This document shows positions 6,195-13,287 of a stretch of DNA of 16,820 bases, piece by piece. A program made the position numbers and the translations under genes. The stretch is taken from the NCBI GenBank assembly GCA_016789785.1, contig JAEUQE010000205.1, positions 1-16,820 of the forward strand. Direction: 5' to 3'. The stretch's first letter is position 1. Every line of letters begins with the position of its first letter. The DNA comes from Bryobacterales bacterium. GTDB taxonomy: Bacteria > Acidobacteriota > Terriglobia > Bryobacterales > Bryobacteraceae. The notes under the pieces are model-generated. The model was not told where the DNA came from and did no database searches. It was given only the letters and a program-made list of their open reading frames with translations.

Positions 6195-7034
6195 CTACCA
6201 GAGTCCCCAGTTTTTGGCGAAGCCGTCCACCGCGGACTTGACCGACTTGACGGCTTCCGAGAGAGCCTGCATGTTCTTCGCCGCCTCTAACTCCTGCTGG
6301 ATCTTCTGCTCCAGTCTTTCCTTCTCGGTGGGGAAGAGTTTCTTTCGCATGTCCTCACTGAGCGAACCACTCTTCTTGAGGTGATCCTGCAAAGCCATGA
6401 CGGACTCGTATACCGTCTTGCCAATGTTGTTAAAGCTGGTGACGTCCCCAGCGACCGCCTTCGGCATCTTGGTCAGCCCGACCGGCCCGGACGGCAAGGC
6501 GCCAACGAGTTCGATCGTCGCTTTTGCGACCTCCGCGTCATCCCGGCGGATCACCGTGATCGCATCGGCTGGCGCGATCTTGTGTCCCACCACGTAAAAG
6601 TCGAGAGCCGAGTTCCAAGCCTGATAGGTCTTGGACTGCATTAGGGCCAGCGTGGAGTTCGCGCCCTTGTCCTTGTAGTACTCTGGCGACTCAGGCCATT
6701 CGAGATATGCCTGCAGCTGCGCCCTGGGTGAGTTCACGGTCTGGTTCGGCTGATCGGTCTTCCATACGCCAAAGAAGTTCCGGTGGCGATCGTAGGAAGG
6801 GAATTTCTTCGCTTCACGGCCGACCGGTGGGATCTTGATCCACTCGCGTGCTTCACTTGTCAGCCATGCGACATTGAGGATTCCGGATAACGCAACGGTC
6901 TCAAGCCACGCCTTCTTCACGGGGTCCGTTTCGTACCGCGCGATGTTGGAATTCACAATTTCGGTGGGGCAGTACGGCAAGCTGGTGCAGTCAGTAATTC
7001 CGTAAGCCTCGTAAGGGTTGTAGGTGCCAGTCAT
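6195..7034 (-). CDS. unrecognised 279-residue protein with C-terminal coiled coil
   Basis: I do not recognise this protein. It begins MTGTYNPYEAYGITDC, has no signal peptide or membrane segment, two close Cys (CTSLPYC, residues 16-22), an aromatic, hydrophilic middle (many Tyr, Trp, Asn) and a Lys/Glu-rich C-terminal third (about 228-265, EKERLEQKIQQELEAAKN) that should form a coiled coil, ending in NWGLW. Coding status is supported by a perfect GGAGGAG (7049-7043) 8 nt before the ATG, a clean 840-base frame and a protein-like composition. It lies between the radical SAM gene (81 nt upstream) and the Gfo/Idh/MocA gene, same strand. Its base composition looks slightly less GC-rich than its neighbours. 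A toxin, phage-derived or structural role is possible but nothing shows it. Confidence 0.7.
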   Translation of the reverse strand: MTGTYNPYEAYGITDCTSLPYCPTEIVNSNIARYETDPVKKAWLETVALSGILNVAWLTSEAREWIKIPPVGREAKKFPSYDRHRNFFGVWKTDQPNQTVNSPRAQLQAYLEWPESPEYYKDKGANSTLALMQSKTYQAWNSALDFYVVGHKIAPADAITVIRRDDAEVAKATIELVGALPSGPVGLTKMPKAVAGDVTSFNNIGKTVYESVMALQDHLKKSGSLSEDMRKKLFPTEKERLEQKIQQELEAAKNMQALSEAVKSVKSAVDGFAKNWGLW

Positions 7035-7115
7035 CTTCGTTTCTCCTCCGCCTAAAGACTGTGCGAGTGCGCGGAGAAAACTGCCAAAAGAAACGAAAGA
7101 ATCCGAAAAGTGTGT

Positions 7116-8237
7116 CTACCGGTCGCGGGTGATCGGCACCAGTGGCTCGTAGGAACAGAGCGGATCGGATTCCAAGGGGTTTCCGGTCGCCGAGTAGGCA
7201 CGGGCCCGCGAACCGCCGCAGAGCTTGTGATACTCGCAAACGCCGCATCGCCCTTCGAACTGATTGGGGTCGTGAAGCTGGCGGAACAGCGGCGAATCGC
7301 GATACACGCTCACCAGTCCGTCGTTGCGGATGTTGCCGGCCGGAACAGGCAGGAAACCGGCCGGACAGATCTCGCCTGTGTTCGAGACGAACATGATGCC
7401 GTGCCCGTCGCGGATTCCGAAGCCTCGCGTGGCCCCGCTACGTTTCATCTCCTCGGCATCGGCTCCCGTGGCGCGTTTCAACTGCATCGCGACACGCCGG
7501 TACGACGGGGCTTCGGTGGTCGCCACAATGAACGGCGAATCGAGCGATGTCTGGTAGATCCACTCCATGAGCTTCTCGCCTTCTTCCGGCGGCAGAGCCT
7601 CGAGCACTTTGCCGCGACCCACGGAGATCAGAAAGAACAGGCTCCAGCGGGCAACACCGAGCGGCTTCAGCAACTCAAAGATGGCAGGTGCGTCGTCCGC
7701 GGTCTGCGCCGCCACCAGCGTGTTCACTTGCAGCGGAATCTCCAACTCCTGCGCCCATCGCATCGCCTGCATCGTACGGTCGAACGTGCCTGGCACTCCG
7801 CGAATCGCATCGTGGCGTTCGGCGCTGGAACCATCCAGACTTAATCCGAGTCCTTCGACACCATGATCCTTCAGCCGTACCAGCACGTCGCGGGTTAAGG
7901 CGGGCGTCGCCGCCGGTGTGATCGAAATACCGATGCCAAGCCTGCGGGCTTCGTCGATCACCTCCCACAGATCCTTGCGAGCGAGCGGATCGCCACCGGT
8001 GAGAATGAGGTGCGGCATCGGATCGCCGAACTGCGGGATCTGCTGGAGAAGTGCCTTCCCCTCGGCCGTCGTCAATTCCATGGGATGCGGCTCCGGCATC
8101 GCCTCGGCGCGGCAGTGGCGGCAGGCCAGGGCGCACGCCTGCGTCATCTCCCAATAGATGTTCAGTGGCGTCTGCGTGTAGTCGCGCGCTCCGTGGCGCG
8201 GACCGGATCCGTGGCCTTGTTCATGCGTTCCATGCAT
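7116..8237 (-). CDS. radical SAM/SPASM protein, AhbD/NirJ-like (TIGR04053-type)
   Basis: A 373-residue radical S-adenosylmethionine enzyme. The [4Fe-4S] cluster motif is C35-x3-C39-x2-C42 (CALACRHCRAEA), the form typical of heme-modifying AhbD/NirJ and peptide-modifying relatives. LILTGGDPLARKDLWEVIDE is the SAM-binding GGxP-like region. The C-terminal SPASM domain has ICPAGFLPVPAGNIR then GRCGVCEYHKLCGGSRARAY and a last Cys (PLCSYEP), holding one or two auxiliary clusters. It resembles the TIGR04053 group, whose reaction is not established as far as I know. The first 19 residues are His/Gly-rich and unusual. A TATTGT or TAACTT box lies within 11 nt of the ATG. It is divergent from a sulfatase, but the motif is not that of anaerobic sulfatase-maturating enzyme. 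Confidence 0.83.
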   Translation of the reverse strand: MHGTHEQGHGSGPRHGARDYTQTPLNIYWEMTQACALACRHCRAEAMPEPHPMELTTAEGKALLQQIPQFGDPMPHLILTGGDPLARKDLWEVIDEARRLGIGISITPAATPALTRDVLVRLKDHGVEGLGLSLDGSSAERHDAIRGVPGTFDRTMQAMRWAQELEIPLQVNTLVAAQTADDAPAIFELLKPLGVARWSLFFLISVGRGKVLEALPPEEGEKLMEWIYQTSLDSPFIVATTEAPSYRRVAMQLKRATGADAEEMKRSGATRGFGIRDGHGIMFVSNTGEICPAGFLPVPAGNIRNDGLVSVYRDSPLFRQLHDPNQFEGRCGVCEYHKLCGGSRARAYSATGNPLESDPLCSYEPLVPITRDR

Positions 8238-8369
8238 GATCCCAAGTTACAATACCGCGCTGTCCAAATGCTCCGCCCACCCCGTTCCTCCGCTTAGCCC
8301 CGCGCACGCCGTCGCATCGCACTGGGATGGAAGGGCCGCCTGTGATTAGAATGGCAGGGGAGATTCCTC
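8238..8369. promoter_or_regulatory. divergent promoter region of radical SAM and sulfatase genes
   Basis: This 132-base gap separates two divergent genes and must hold both promoters. Toward the sulfatase, TAGAAT (8347-8352) lies 17 nt before ATG 8370, followed by GGGGAGA as ribosome site. Toward the radical SAM gene, TATTGT (8254-8249) lies 11 nt before its ATG. -35 boxes are not clear. Confidence 0.35.
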
Positions 8370-9842
8370 ATGGACCGCCGCCAACTGCTACTCACCGCGG
8401 GATCAGCCCTCGCCGCGCCGCTTCGGGCCTTTCAGCACAACTCAACCAAGCCGAATGTGCTCTTCATTGCCGTAGATGACCTCCGGCCGGAGCTCGGCTG
8501 CTACGGCAAGAGCTACATCCACTCGCCCAACATCGATCGCATTGCCAGAGCCGGCATGGTGTTCGATCGTGCGTATTGCCAGCAGGCGGTGTGCTCTCCG
8601 ACACGTTCCAGTCTGCTGACGGGCACGCGTCCCGATACCACCAAAGTGTGGGATCTCGAAACGCACTTCCGCACAGCGCTGCCCAATGTGATCACGCTGC
8701 CGCAGCACTTCAAGAACAACGGCTACTTCGTGCAAGGTATGGGCAAGCTGTATCACGGCGGCTTCGATGATCCGCAATCGTGGTCGACCCCCTGGACCAC
8801 ACCTCGCGGCAACATCAAGACCTACGCGCTGCCCGAGAGCGTCCCCGCGCCCCAGGCCGCACAGGCATCCGATGGTAAGAAGCGCAAGACCGCGGCGCGT
8901 TCACGAGGGCCCGCTTATGAATCCGCCGATGTTCCCGACAACACGTTTCACGACGGTGCGCTCGCCGAAATGGCGGTGGCCGCGTTGGGCGACGCGAAAC
9001 ATCGAACACAGCCGTTCTGGCTGGGCGTCGGCTTCATCAAGCCGCACCTGCCGTTCGTCGCACCAAAGAAGTACTGGGATTTGTACGACCCCGCGAAGAT
9101 CGAGCTCGCACCCAATCCTTTCCGCCCGGAGAATGCACCCGAGTACGCCGTGCAGCCGGGCGGCGAAATGCGTGCCTATCGCGACATCCCCGATGGTCCG
9201 ATCCCCGATGACCTCGCGCGCAAGTTGAAGCATGCCTACTATGCATCCATCAGCTACATGGATGCGCAGGTGGGAAAGCTTCTCGATGAGCTCGACCGTC
9301 TGCAACTGCGCGAAAACACCATTGTCGTGCTGTGGGGCGATCACGGCTGGAAACTCGGCGAGCACGGCGGATGGTGCAAGCACAGCAATGTGGAGAACGA
9401 CACGAATTCCACGCTGTTGTTCTCCGTCCCTGGAAGCCGCACCGCCGGCAGGCACTCTCGTTCGCTGGTGGAGTTCGTCGACATCTACCCGACACTCGCG
9501 CAACTCGCCGGTCTGCCGTTACCGGATCATCTGGAAGGAACCAGCCTCACGCCGGTGCTGAATGATCCTTCAAGAAAAGTGAAGAACGCTGCCTTCAGCC
9601 AGTATCCGCGCAATCACAACGGCGTTGCTCTGATGGGCTACTCCATGCGTACGGAGCGATACCGCTTCACTCGCTGGGTGCATCGCGGCGATCACAGCAA
9701 GGTGGAAGCCGTGGAGCTTTACGATCATCAGAAGGACCCACAGGAGAACATCAACATCGCAGGCCGGCCGGCGAATGCGGCGCTGGTCGCGCAACTGACA
9801 AAGCAATGGCTGTCTGGTTGGCGCGGCGCACGGCTGACCTAG
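8370..9842 (+). CDS. exported sulfatase, iduronate-2-sulfatase-like
   Basis: A 490-residue type I (formylglycine) sulfatase. Cys75 in C-S-P-T-R79 is the residue oxidised to formylglycine; SLLTGTRP follows as in the family signature. Metal ligands are Asp36/Asp37 (IAVDDLRPELGCYG) and Asp324/His325 (LWGDHGWKLGEH). The pattern VDDLRPELGCYG...HSPNIDR...RAYCQQAVC...HFR...LPQHFKNNGY is that of iduronate-2-sulfatases, so the substrate is likely a sulfated uronic-acid or related polysaccharide; this is inference. Residues 1-20 (MDRRQLLLTAGSALAAPLRA) are a Tat-like signal with RR. A basic insertion (GKKRKTAARSRGP, near 170) is unlike the family core and may be a surface loop. Start supported by GGGGAGA 8-14 nt upstream. 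Confidence 0.9.
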   Translation: MDRRQLLLTAGSALAAPLRAFQHNSTKPNVLFIAVDDLRPELGCYGKSYIHSPNIDRIARAGMVFDRAYCQQAVCSPTRSSLLTGTRPDTTKVWDLETHFRTALPNVITLPQHFKNNGYFVQGMGKLYHGGFDDPQSWSTPWTTPRGNIKTYALPESVPAPQAAQASDGKKRKTAARSRGPAYESADVPDNTFHDGALAEMAVAALGDAKHRTQPFWLGVGFIKPHLPFVAPKKYWDLYDPAKIELAPNPFRPENAPEYAVQPGGEMRAYRDIPDGPIPDDLARKLKHAYYASISYMDAQVGKLLDELDRLQLRENTIVVLWGDHGWKLGEHGGWCKHSNVENDTNSTLLFSVPGSRTAGRHSRSLVEFVDIYPTLAQLAGLPLPDHLEGTSLTPVLNDPSRKVKNAAFSQYPRNHNGVALMGYSMRTERYRFTRWVHRGDHSKVEAVELYDHQKDPQENINIAGRPANAALVAQLTKQWLSGWRGARLT

Positions 9843-9891
9843 CGCGAGCTAGCGCTGGCATCGCGCTTGGAGGAGATAGACTGAAGGCACG

Positions 9892-10551
9892 ATGCATTCC
9901 GGGCGCCGTCATCTCAATCTATGGAGGCGCCGGCTCGGGCGGATACCGGAGTGGGTGTGGGAAGAGAAGAATCTCGAGACGCTCATCCTCGCAGACAACG
10001 CGCTAGCCGAAATCCCGGCGCGCATCGCGGAACTCCAGCGGCTACGCGTGCTCGATCTCGGCCACAATCAGTTGCGGAGCGTGCCAGAAGAATTGGGAGA
10101 ACTGGAAGCAATCACCGACTTCCTGTACCTGCATGACAACCAGTTCACGGCGCTGCCCGCTTCGCTCGGCAGGCTTACCAAGCTGCGCTATCTCAATATC
10201 AGCGGAAACGCGTTTGAAGCCCTACCGGACGCGGTGCCCCGCATGACCGGTCTGGTGGAGCTGCGTGTGGCGGACAACACCATCGCCGTCTTGCCCGATT
10301 CGATCCGCGACCTCGAGATGCTGCGCGAACTGCATCTGCGCAACAACCGGATGACCGCGCTTCCGGAGACCATCGGCGAGTTGAAGCAGCTTCGCCATCT
10401 CGATCTGCGAGGGAATCCACTGCTTCATCTTCCAGCCTCGATTGCGTCTCTCCCGCGTCTGGAGAAGCTCGATCTGCGATGGGCCGCGTCGCTGACACCA
10501 CCGGACTGGCTGCGCGAGCTTGAATCTCGTGACTGTCTCGTCTACCTATAG
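9892..10551 (+). CDS. leucine-rich-repeat protein
   Basis: A 219-residue protein made almost entirely of about seven leucine-rich repeats of 23 residues, pattern LxxLxLxxNxLxxLPxxLxxL, for example LETLILADNALAEIPARI, LRVLDLGHNQLRSVPEEL and LRELHLRNNRMTALPETI. There is no signal peptide, anchor or second domain, so a cytoplasmic protein-binding scaffold is expected; the partner is unknown. The N-terminus (MHSGRRHLNLWRRRLGRIP) is strongly basic. An in-frame TAG at 9877-9879 limits the start to the ATG at 9892, with AAGG 5 nt before it; the stronger GGAGGAG at 9870-9876 is too far. TAGACT (9877-9882) may be its -10 box. It ends 4 bases from the convergent PPK2 gene, with no hairpin between them. 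Confidence 0.85.
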   Translation: MHSGRRHLNLWRRRLGRIPEWVWEEKNLETLILADNALAEIPARIAELQRLRVLDLGHNQLRSVPEELGELEAITDFLYLHDNQFTALPASLGRLTKLRYLNISGNAFEALPDAVPRMTGLVELRVADNTIAVLPDSIRDLEMLRELHLRNNRMTALPETIGELKQLRHLDLRGNPLLHLPASIASLPRLEKLDLRWAASLTPPDWLRELESRDCLVYL

Positions 10552-10555
10552 CCGG

Positions 10556-11269
10556 TCAGATGAGTTCGCGCTCGAGCCGTTCCACCAAGGTTCGAAGACA
10601 CTTGATGCGGGCGAACCACTTGTAGTTGCCTTCCACAATCGTCCACGGCGCACGCAGCGTACTGGTCCGGAGCAACATCTCCTCCGCCGCTCCCATGTAT
10701 TCTCCCCATTTGTGCCGGTTCCGCCAATCCTCGGTGGTCAGCTTCCACGTCTTATAGGGCTTCTCCTCGCGTTCCTTAAACCGCTTCAACTGCTCTTCCG
10801 GACTGATCTGGATCCAAAACTTCACCAGGATCGCCCCAGTATCGGTGATCTGACGCTCGAAGTTATTGATCTCGCGATAGGCGCGTTTCCACTCGGCCTC
10901 CTTGGCGAAGCCCTCCACGCGTTCCACAAGCACGCGCCCATACCAGGAGCGATCAAAAATGAGCACCTGCTTCTCCTCAGGCGGGCGGAGACGGCGCCAG
11001 AATCGCCAGAGATAGTGATGGGTCTTGTCCTCGCCGGAAGGAGCAGCGATGGGAAACACTTCGTAGCCGCGGGGATCCAGACGCTCCGTGACGCGACGGA
11101 TGTTGCCACCCTTGCCTGCGGCATCCCACCCTTCATACACGACGATCAGGGACCGTTTCGAGAGATAGAGGTGATAAGCCAATTCGCGCAGGCGGGCTTG
11201 CAGCAGCGGCAGACCCTCTTTGTATTCCTTCTCGGGAATTTTCTGCGTGAGATCAATCGTTTCCAACAT
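10556..11269 (-). CDS. polyphosphate kinase 2 (PPK2) family nucleotide phosphotransferase
   Basis: A 237-residue single-domain PPK2 enzyme, transferring phosphate between inorganic polyphosphate and a nucleoside mono- or diphosphate in the cytoplasm. The Walker A loop is GWDAAGKGG (47-55, with Asp49 near the phosphates), and the lid/Walker B block is IFDRSWYGRVLVERVEGF (104-121). AAPSGEDKTHHYLWRFWRRL (75-94) is the usual middle block. These resemble polyphosphate:AMP phosphotransferase (PAP) domains more than the ADP-specific class, so AMP as acceptor is my guess. Start ATG 11269 with weak ribosome site; the thioesterase gene stops only 12 nt upstream on the same strand, so they are probably cotranscribed. 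A role in energy or nucleotide recycling under stress would match the stress protein and regulator next door. Confidence 0.9.
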   Translation of the reverse strand: MLETIDLTQKIPEKEYKEGLPLLQARLRELAYHLYLSKRSLIVVYEGWDAAGKGGNIRRVTERLDPRGYEVFPIAAPSGEDKTHHYLWRFWRRLRPPEEKQVLIFDRSWYGRVLVERVEGFAKEAEWKRAYREINNFERQITDTGAILVKFWIQISPEEQLKRFKEREEKPYKTWKLTTEDWRNRHKWGEYMGAAEEMLLRTSTLRAPWTIVEGNYKWFARIKCLRTLVERLERELI

Positions 11270-11281
11270 GGTTTCCGCGCC

Positions 11282-11695
11282 TCAAGCCAAGTGTTCTCGC
11301 AAGGCAATGGCCAAGCTCTCGGGAATCGCGCTCGATCGCTGAGTGTGCCTGTCGAGGCAGACAACGGTGATCTTGCCTTTCGCCGCCAGACGAGCCAGAA
11401 GATAAGCTCCGAAGGCGATCGTGTAAGAGGATGCCCCGACCCGCGCCACCGTCACCTCGATCTCCAGCGCGTCGTCAAACTGGATCGCTGCGAGAAAGTC
11501 GCACTCGACATGCACGCGCGGGAACCCGAGGTCGCGGAAGGTCTCGGCAGAGTAGGATACGCCAAGTTCCCGCACGAATTCCTGCTCGGCTGCTTCGAAG
11601 TAGCGGAACATCGCGGTGTAGTGGATGCGCTGGGAGGCGTCGGTATCGACGAAGCGAACGCGGGTGTGCCAGCGGTAAGGTTTTCGAACTTCCAA
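11282..11695 (-). CDS. hotdog-fold acyl-CoA thioesterase (YbgC/4HBT type)
   Basis: A 137-residue thioesterase of the 4-hydroxybenzoyl-CoA thioesterase/YbgC family, hydrolysing acyl-CoA in the cytoplasm. The active-site block is RFVDTDASQRIHYTAMFRYFE: Asp in TDA is the catalytic acid, followed six residues later by His, then a Tyr, as in YbgC (TDAMGVVHHANY). Length is typical. There is no suitable ATG; TTG at 11695 is chosen because GGGAG (11708-11704) lies 8 nt before it. A second TTG at 11710 would give 142 residues but has a poorly placed ribosome site. Substrate cannot be inferred. It is sandwiched between the sigma-54 activator (42-57 nt upstream) and PPK2. Confidence 0.85.
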   Translation of the reverse strand: MEVRKPYRWHTRVRFVDTDASQRIHYTAMFRYFEAAEQEFVRELGVSYSAETFRDLGFPRVHVECDFLAAIQFDDALEIEVTVARVGASSYTIAFGAYLLARLAAKGKITVVCLDRHTQRSSAIPESLAIALREHLA

Positions 11696-11752
11696 GTGCT
11701 TTGCTCCCAACCTTCGCGCTGGAGCGAAAACACCTGACTCCGCGGAATCGCG

Positions 11753-13150
11753 TCAGCGCAAGTTGAATTTCTTCATCTTATAACGGAGCGTGTCACGAGT
11801 GATGCGAAGCAGGCGCGCGGCCTGCGTCTGGTTGCCGTTCGTTTTCTCCAGCGCGCGCATCAGGAGTTGCTTTTCCGTCTCCTGAAGGGAAACGCCGCCT
11901 TCGGGGAAGGACTCGCTGGGAGCCGCGGCCACTTGCGCCGCGCGTTCGGTCAGGGACAACGGGAGACTTGCCGCAGTAATGTAGGAAGAGTCTTCGAGAA
12001 TCATTGCCCGCTCGACGGCGTTGCGGATTTCGCGCACATTCCCAGGCCAGTCGTGCTGGCGCAAAAGACTCTCGGCATCGGCCGTGATCCCCTGAATCTG
12101 CCTCTTGAACTTGTGGTTGTAATGCTCAACGAAGAAACGCGCCAGCGGCACAATGTCCTCACGGCGCTCACGCAGCGGTGGAATCTGAATGTGGATCACG
12201 TTCAAGCGGAAGAAGAGATCCTGACGGAACGCTCCTTCCTTCACCGCTTCCCGCAGATTCCGGTTGGTGGCCGCAATCACGCGGACATCGAGTTGGATGT
12301 CCTTCAAACCACCCAAGCGGCGGAAGGTTTGCTCTTCGAGAACACGTAGCATCTTGGCCTGCAGCATCAGCGGGATTTCGCCCACTTCGTCCAGGAAGAG
12401 AGTTCCCCGATCGGCGAGTTCGAACAAGCCCCGCTTCTGGGTCTTGGCGTCCGTGAAGGCGCCTTTCTCGTAGCCGAATAACTCGCTCTCCAGCAGCGTC
12501 TCCGGAATCGCCGCGCAGTTGATCGCAATAAACGGCTCTGCCTGGCGCATGCTCGAGTAGTGAACCGTCTTCGCAATGAGATCCTTGCCGGTTCCGTTCT
12601 CGCCCTCGATCAGAATGGTGGAAGCCTCACTGGCTGCGACCCGGCGCACGAAGGTGTCGATATCCCGCATCTGCTGCGATTCGGCCACCATGTCACGGCG
12701 TTGCGGGAGAAACTCTTCGGTGATGTCCTTCACCGTGGCGATAGCGCCTTCCAACTGGCCATCGTCACCGTAGAAATGCGTGGTGCGGATGACCGCCATG
12801 CGTTCCATGTTGCCAGGCGTACGCAGGCGAATGGTGCCATTGGCCACCTGCGGCTGGTTCATTCCCATCAACATTCCGCAATCGTTCTCGCAACCCGAGC
12901 AGCGAAAGACATCCGAGCAACGCGTCCCGACCATCTCCTCCGCACCGAGTCCGAACATCATCTCGGCCGCACGGTTGACGCCCGTGATCTTCATGTCGGC
13001 GTCATACAGAATCAACGCATCCGATAGATGATCGAAGACCGCCTCCAGGACTCTCGCCTGTTGCCATTGATCGAGCAGCTTGGACACTGTGGGGTTTTGC
13101 TCCAGCCCTAGTGTATCAAAACACACCCAGAACTGGGAGTTTTGCCCCAT
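11753..13150 (-). CDS. PAS-domain sigma-54-dependent transcriptional activator (bEBP)
   Basis: A 465-residue enhancer-binding protein that remodels sigma-54 RNA polymerase. Order: PAS sensor about 32-150, containing a Cys cluster (C78, C84, C87, C91; CSDVFRCSGCENDC); AAA+ domain 160-395 with Walker A GENGTGKD (183-190), sigma-54 contact loop GAFTDA (230-235, canonical GAFTGA with D for G), Walker B GTLFLDE (249-255) and arginine finger region FFRLNV; linker; Fis-type helix-turn-helix 437-462 (NQTQAARLLRITRDTLRYKMKK). No receiver domain, so it is controlled by its own PAS domain, perhaps by redox or a metal through the Cys. The ATG at 13150 has a poor ribosome site; GTG at 13087 (GGAG 12 nt upstream) would remove 21 residues and keep all domains. 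Confidence 0.92.
   Translation of the reverse strand: MGQNSQFWVCFDTLGLEQNPTVSKLLDQWQQARVLEAVFDHLSDALILYDADMKITGVNRAAEMMFGLGAEEMVGTRCSDVFRCSGCENDCGMLMGMNQPQVANGTIRLRTPGNMERMAVIRTTHFYGDDGQLEGAIATVKDITEEFLPQRRDMVAESQQMRDIDTFVRRVAASEASTILIEGENGTGKDLIAKTVHYSSMRQAEPFIAINCAAIPETLLESELFGYEKGAFTDAKTQKRGLFELADRGTLFLDEVGEIPLMLQAKMLRVLEEQTFRRLGGLKDIQLDVRVIAATNRNLREAVKEGAFRQDLFFRLNVIHIQIPPLRERREDIVPLARFFVEHYNHKFKRQIQGITADAESLLRQHDWPGNVREIRNAVERAMILEDSSYITAASLPLSLTERAAQVAAAPSESFPEGGVSLQETEKQLLMRALEKTNGNQTQAARLLRITRDTLRYKMKKFNLR
13126..13137. repeat. short inverted repeat near the activator start
   Basis: CCCAG (13126-13130) and CTGGG (13133-13137) flank AA. It lies inside the putative first codons of the activator, or in its 5' leader if GTG 13087 is the start. 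It could be an operator for self-control, but the arms are short. Confidence 0.2.
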
Positions 13151-13201
13151 CGAAAACTGTCGCTGGGTTAATTTGCGCGCGCCTCATCCGAAGGCACCCA
13201 C

Positions 13202-13227
13202 GTGTGAGTGGCAACCATGCATCACAC
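13202..13227. promoter_or_regulatory. imperfect inverted repeat, possible operator or activator site
   Basis: GTGTGAGTG (13202-13210) mirrors CATCACAC (13220-13227) with one bulged G. The half-sites TGTGA and TCACA look like those of CRP/FNR-type sites but are separated by 14 rather than 6 bases, so a CRP site is unlikely. It sits upstream of the stress protein promoter and may bind the neighbouring Fis-type activator. Confidence 0.25.
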
Positions 13228-13235
13228 TGGAAAGG

Positions 13236-13249
13236 GGTTTGTGGTAAGC
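13236..13249 (+). promoter_or_regulatory. weak sigma-54-type (-24/-12) promoter candidate
   Basis: GG (13236-13237) and GC (13248-13249) are exactly 10 bases apart, the invariant spacing of sigma-54 promoters. The flanking bases fit poorly (GGGTTT for TGGCAC, AAGCT for TTGCT). Transcription would start near 13261, giving a leader of roughly 28 nt with the ribosome site. The nearby sigma-54 activator makes it plausible. Confidence 0.25.
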
Positions 13250-13270
13250 TGCATGCACACAAATTTCACA

Positions 13271-13280
13271 GGAAAGGAGA
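13271..13280 (+). promoter_or_regulatory. ribosome binding site fixing the stress protein start
   Basis: GGAAAGGAGA ends 7 nt before ATG 13288. The frame is open back to 13111, overlapping the activator gene, but this site shows that translation begins at 13288. Confidence 0.75.
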
Positions 13281-13287
13281 AAAGCGC

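Noticed and set aside
7116..8237. Anaerobic sulfatase-maturating enzyme for the adjacent sulfatase
   Set aside because: The cluster motif and SPASM pattern are of the AhbD/NirJ type; the CxYC-type motif of anSME is not present.
10520..11737. + strand frame of 405 codons across PPK2 and the thioesterase
   Set aside because: Antisense to two genes with clear catalytic motifs; it spans their intergenic gap and has no family signature.
13202..13227. CRP/FNR binding site (TGTGA...TCACA)
   Set aside because: The half-sites are 14 bases apart instead of 6, so one dimer could not bind in the usual way.
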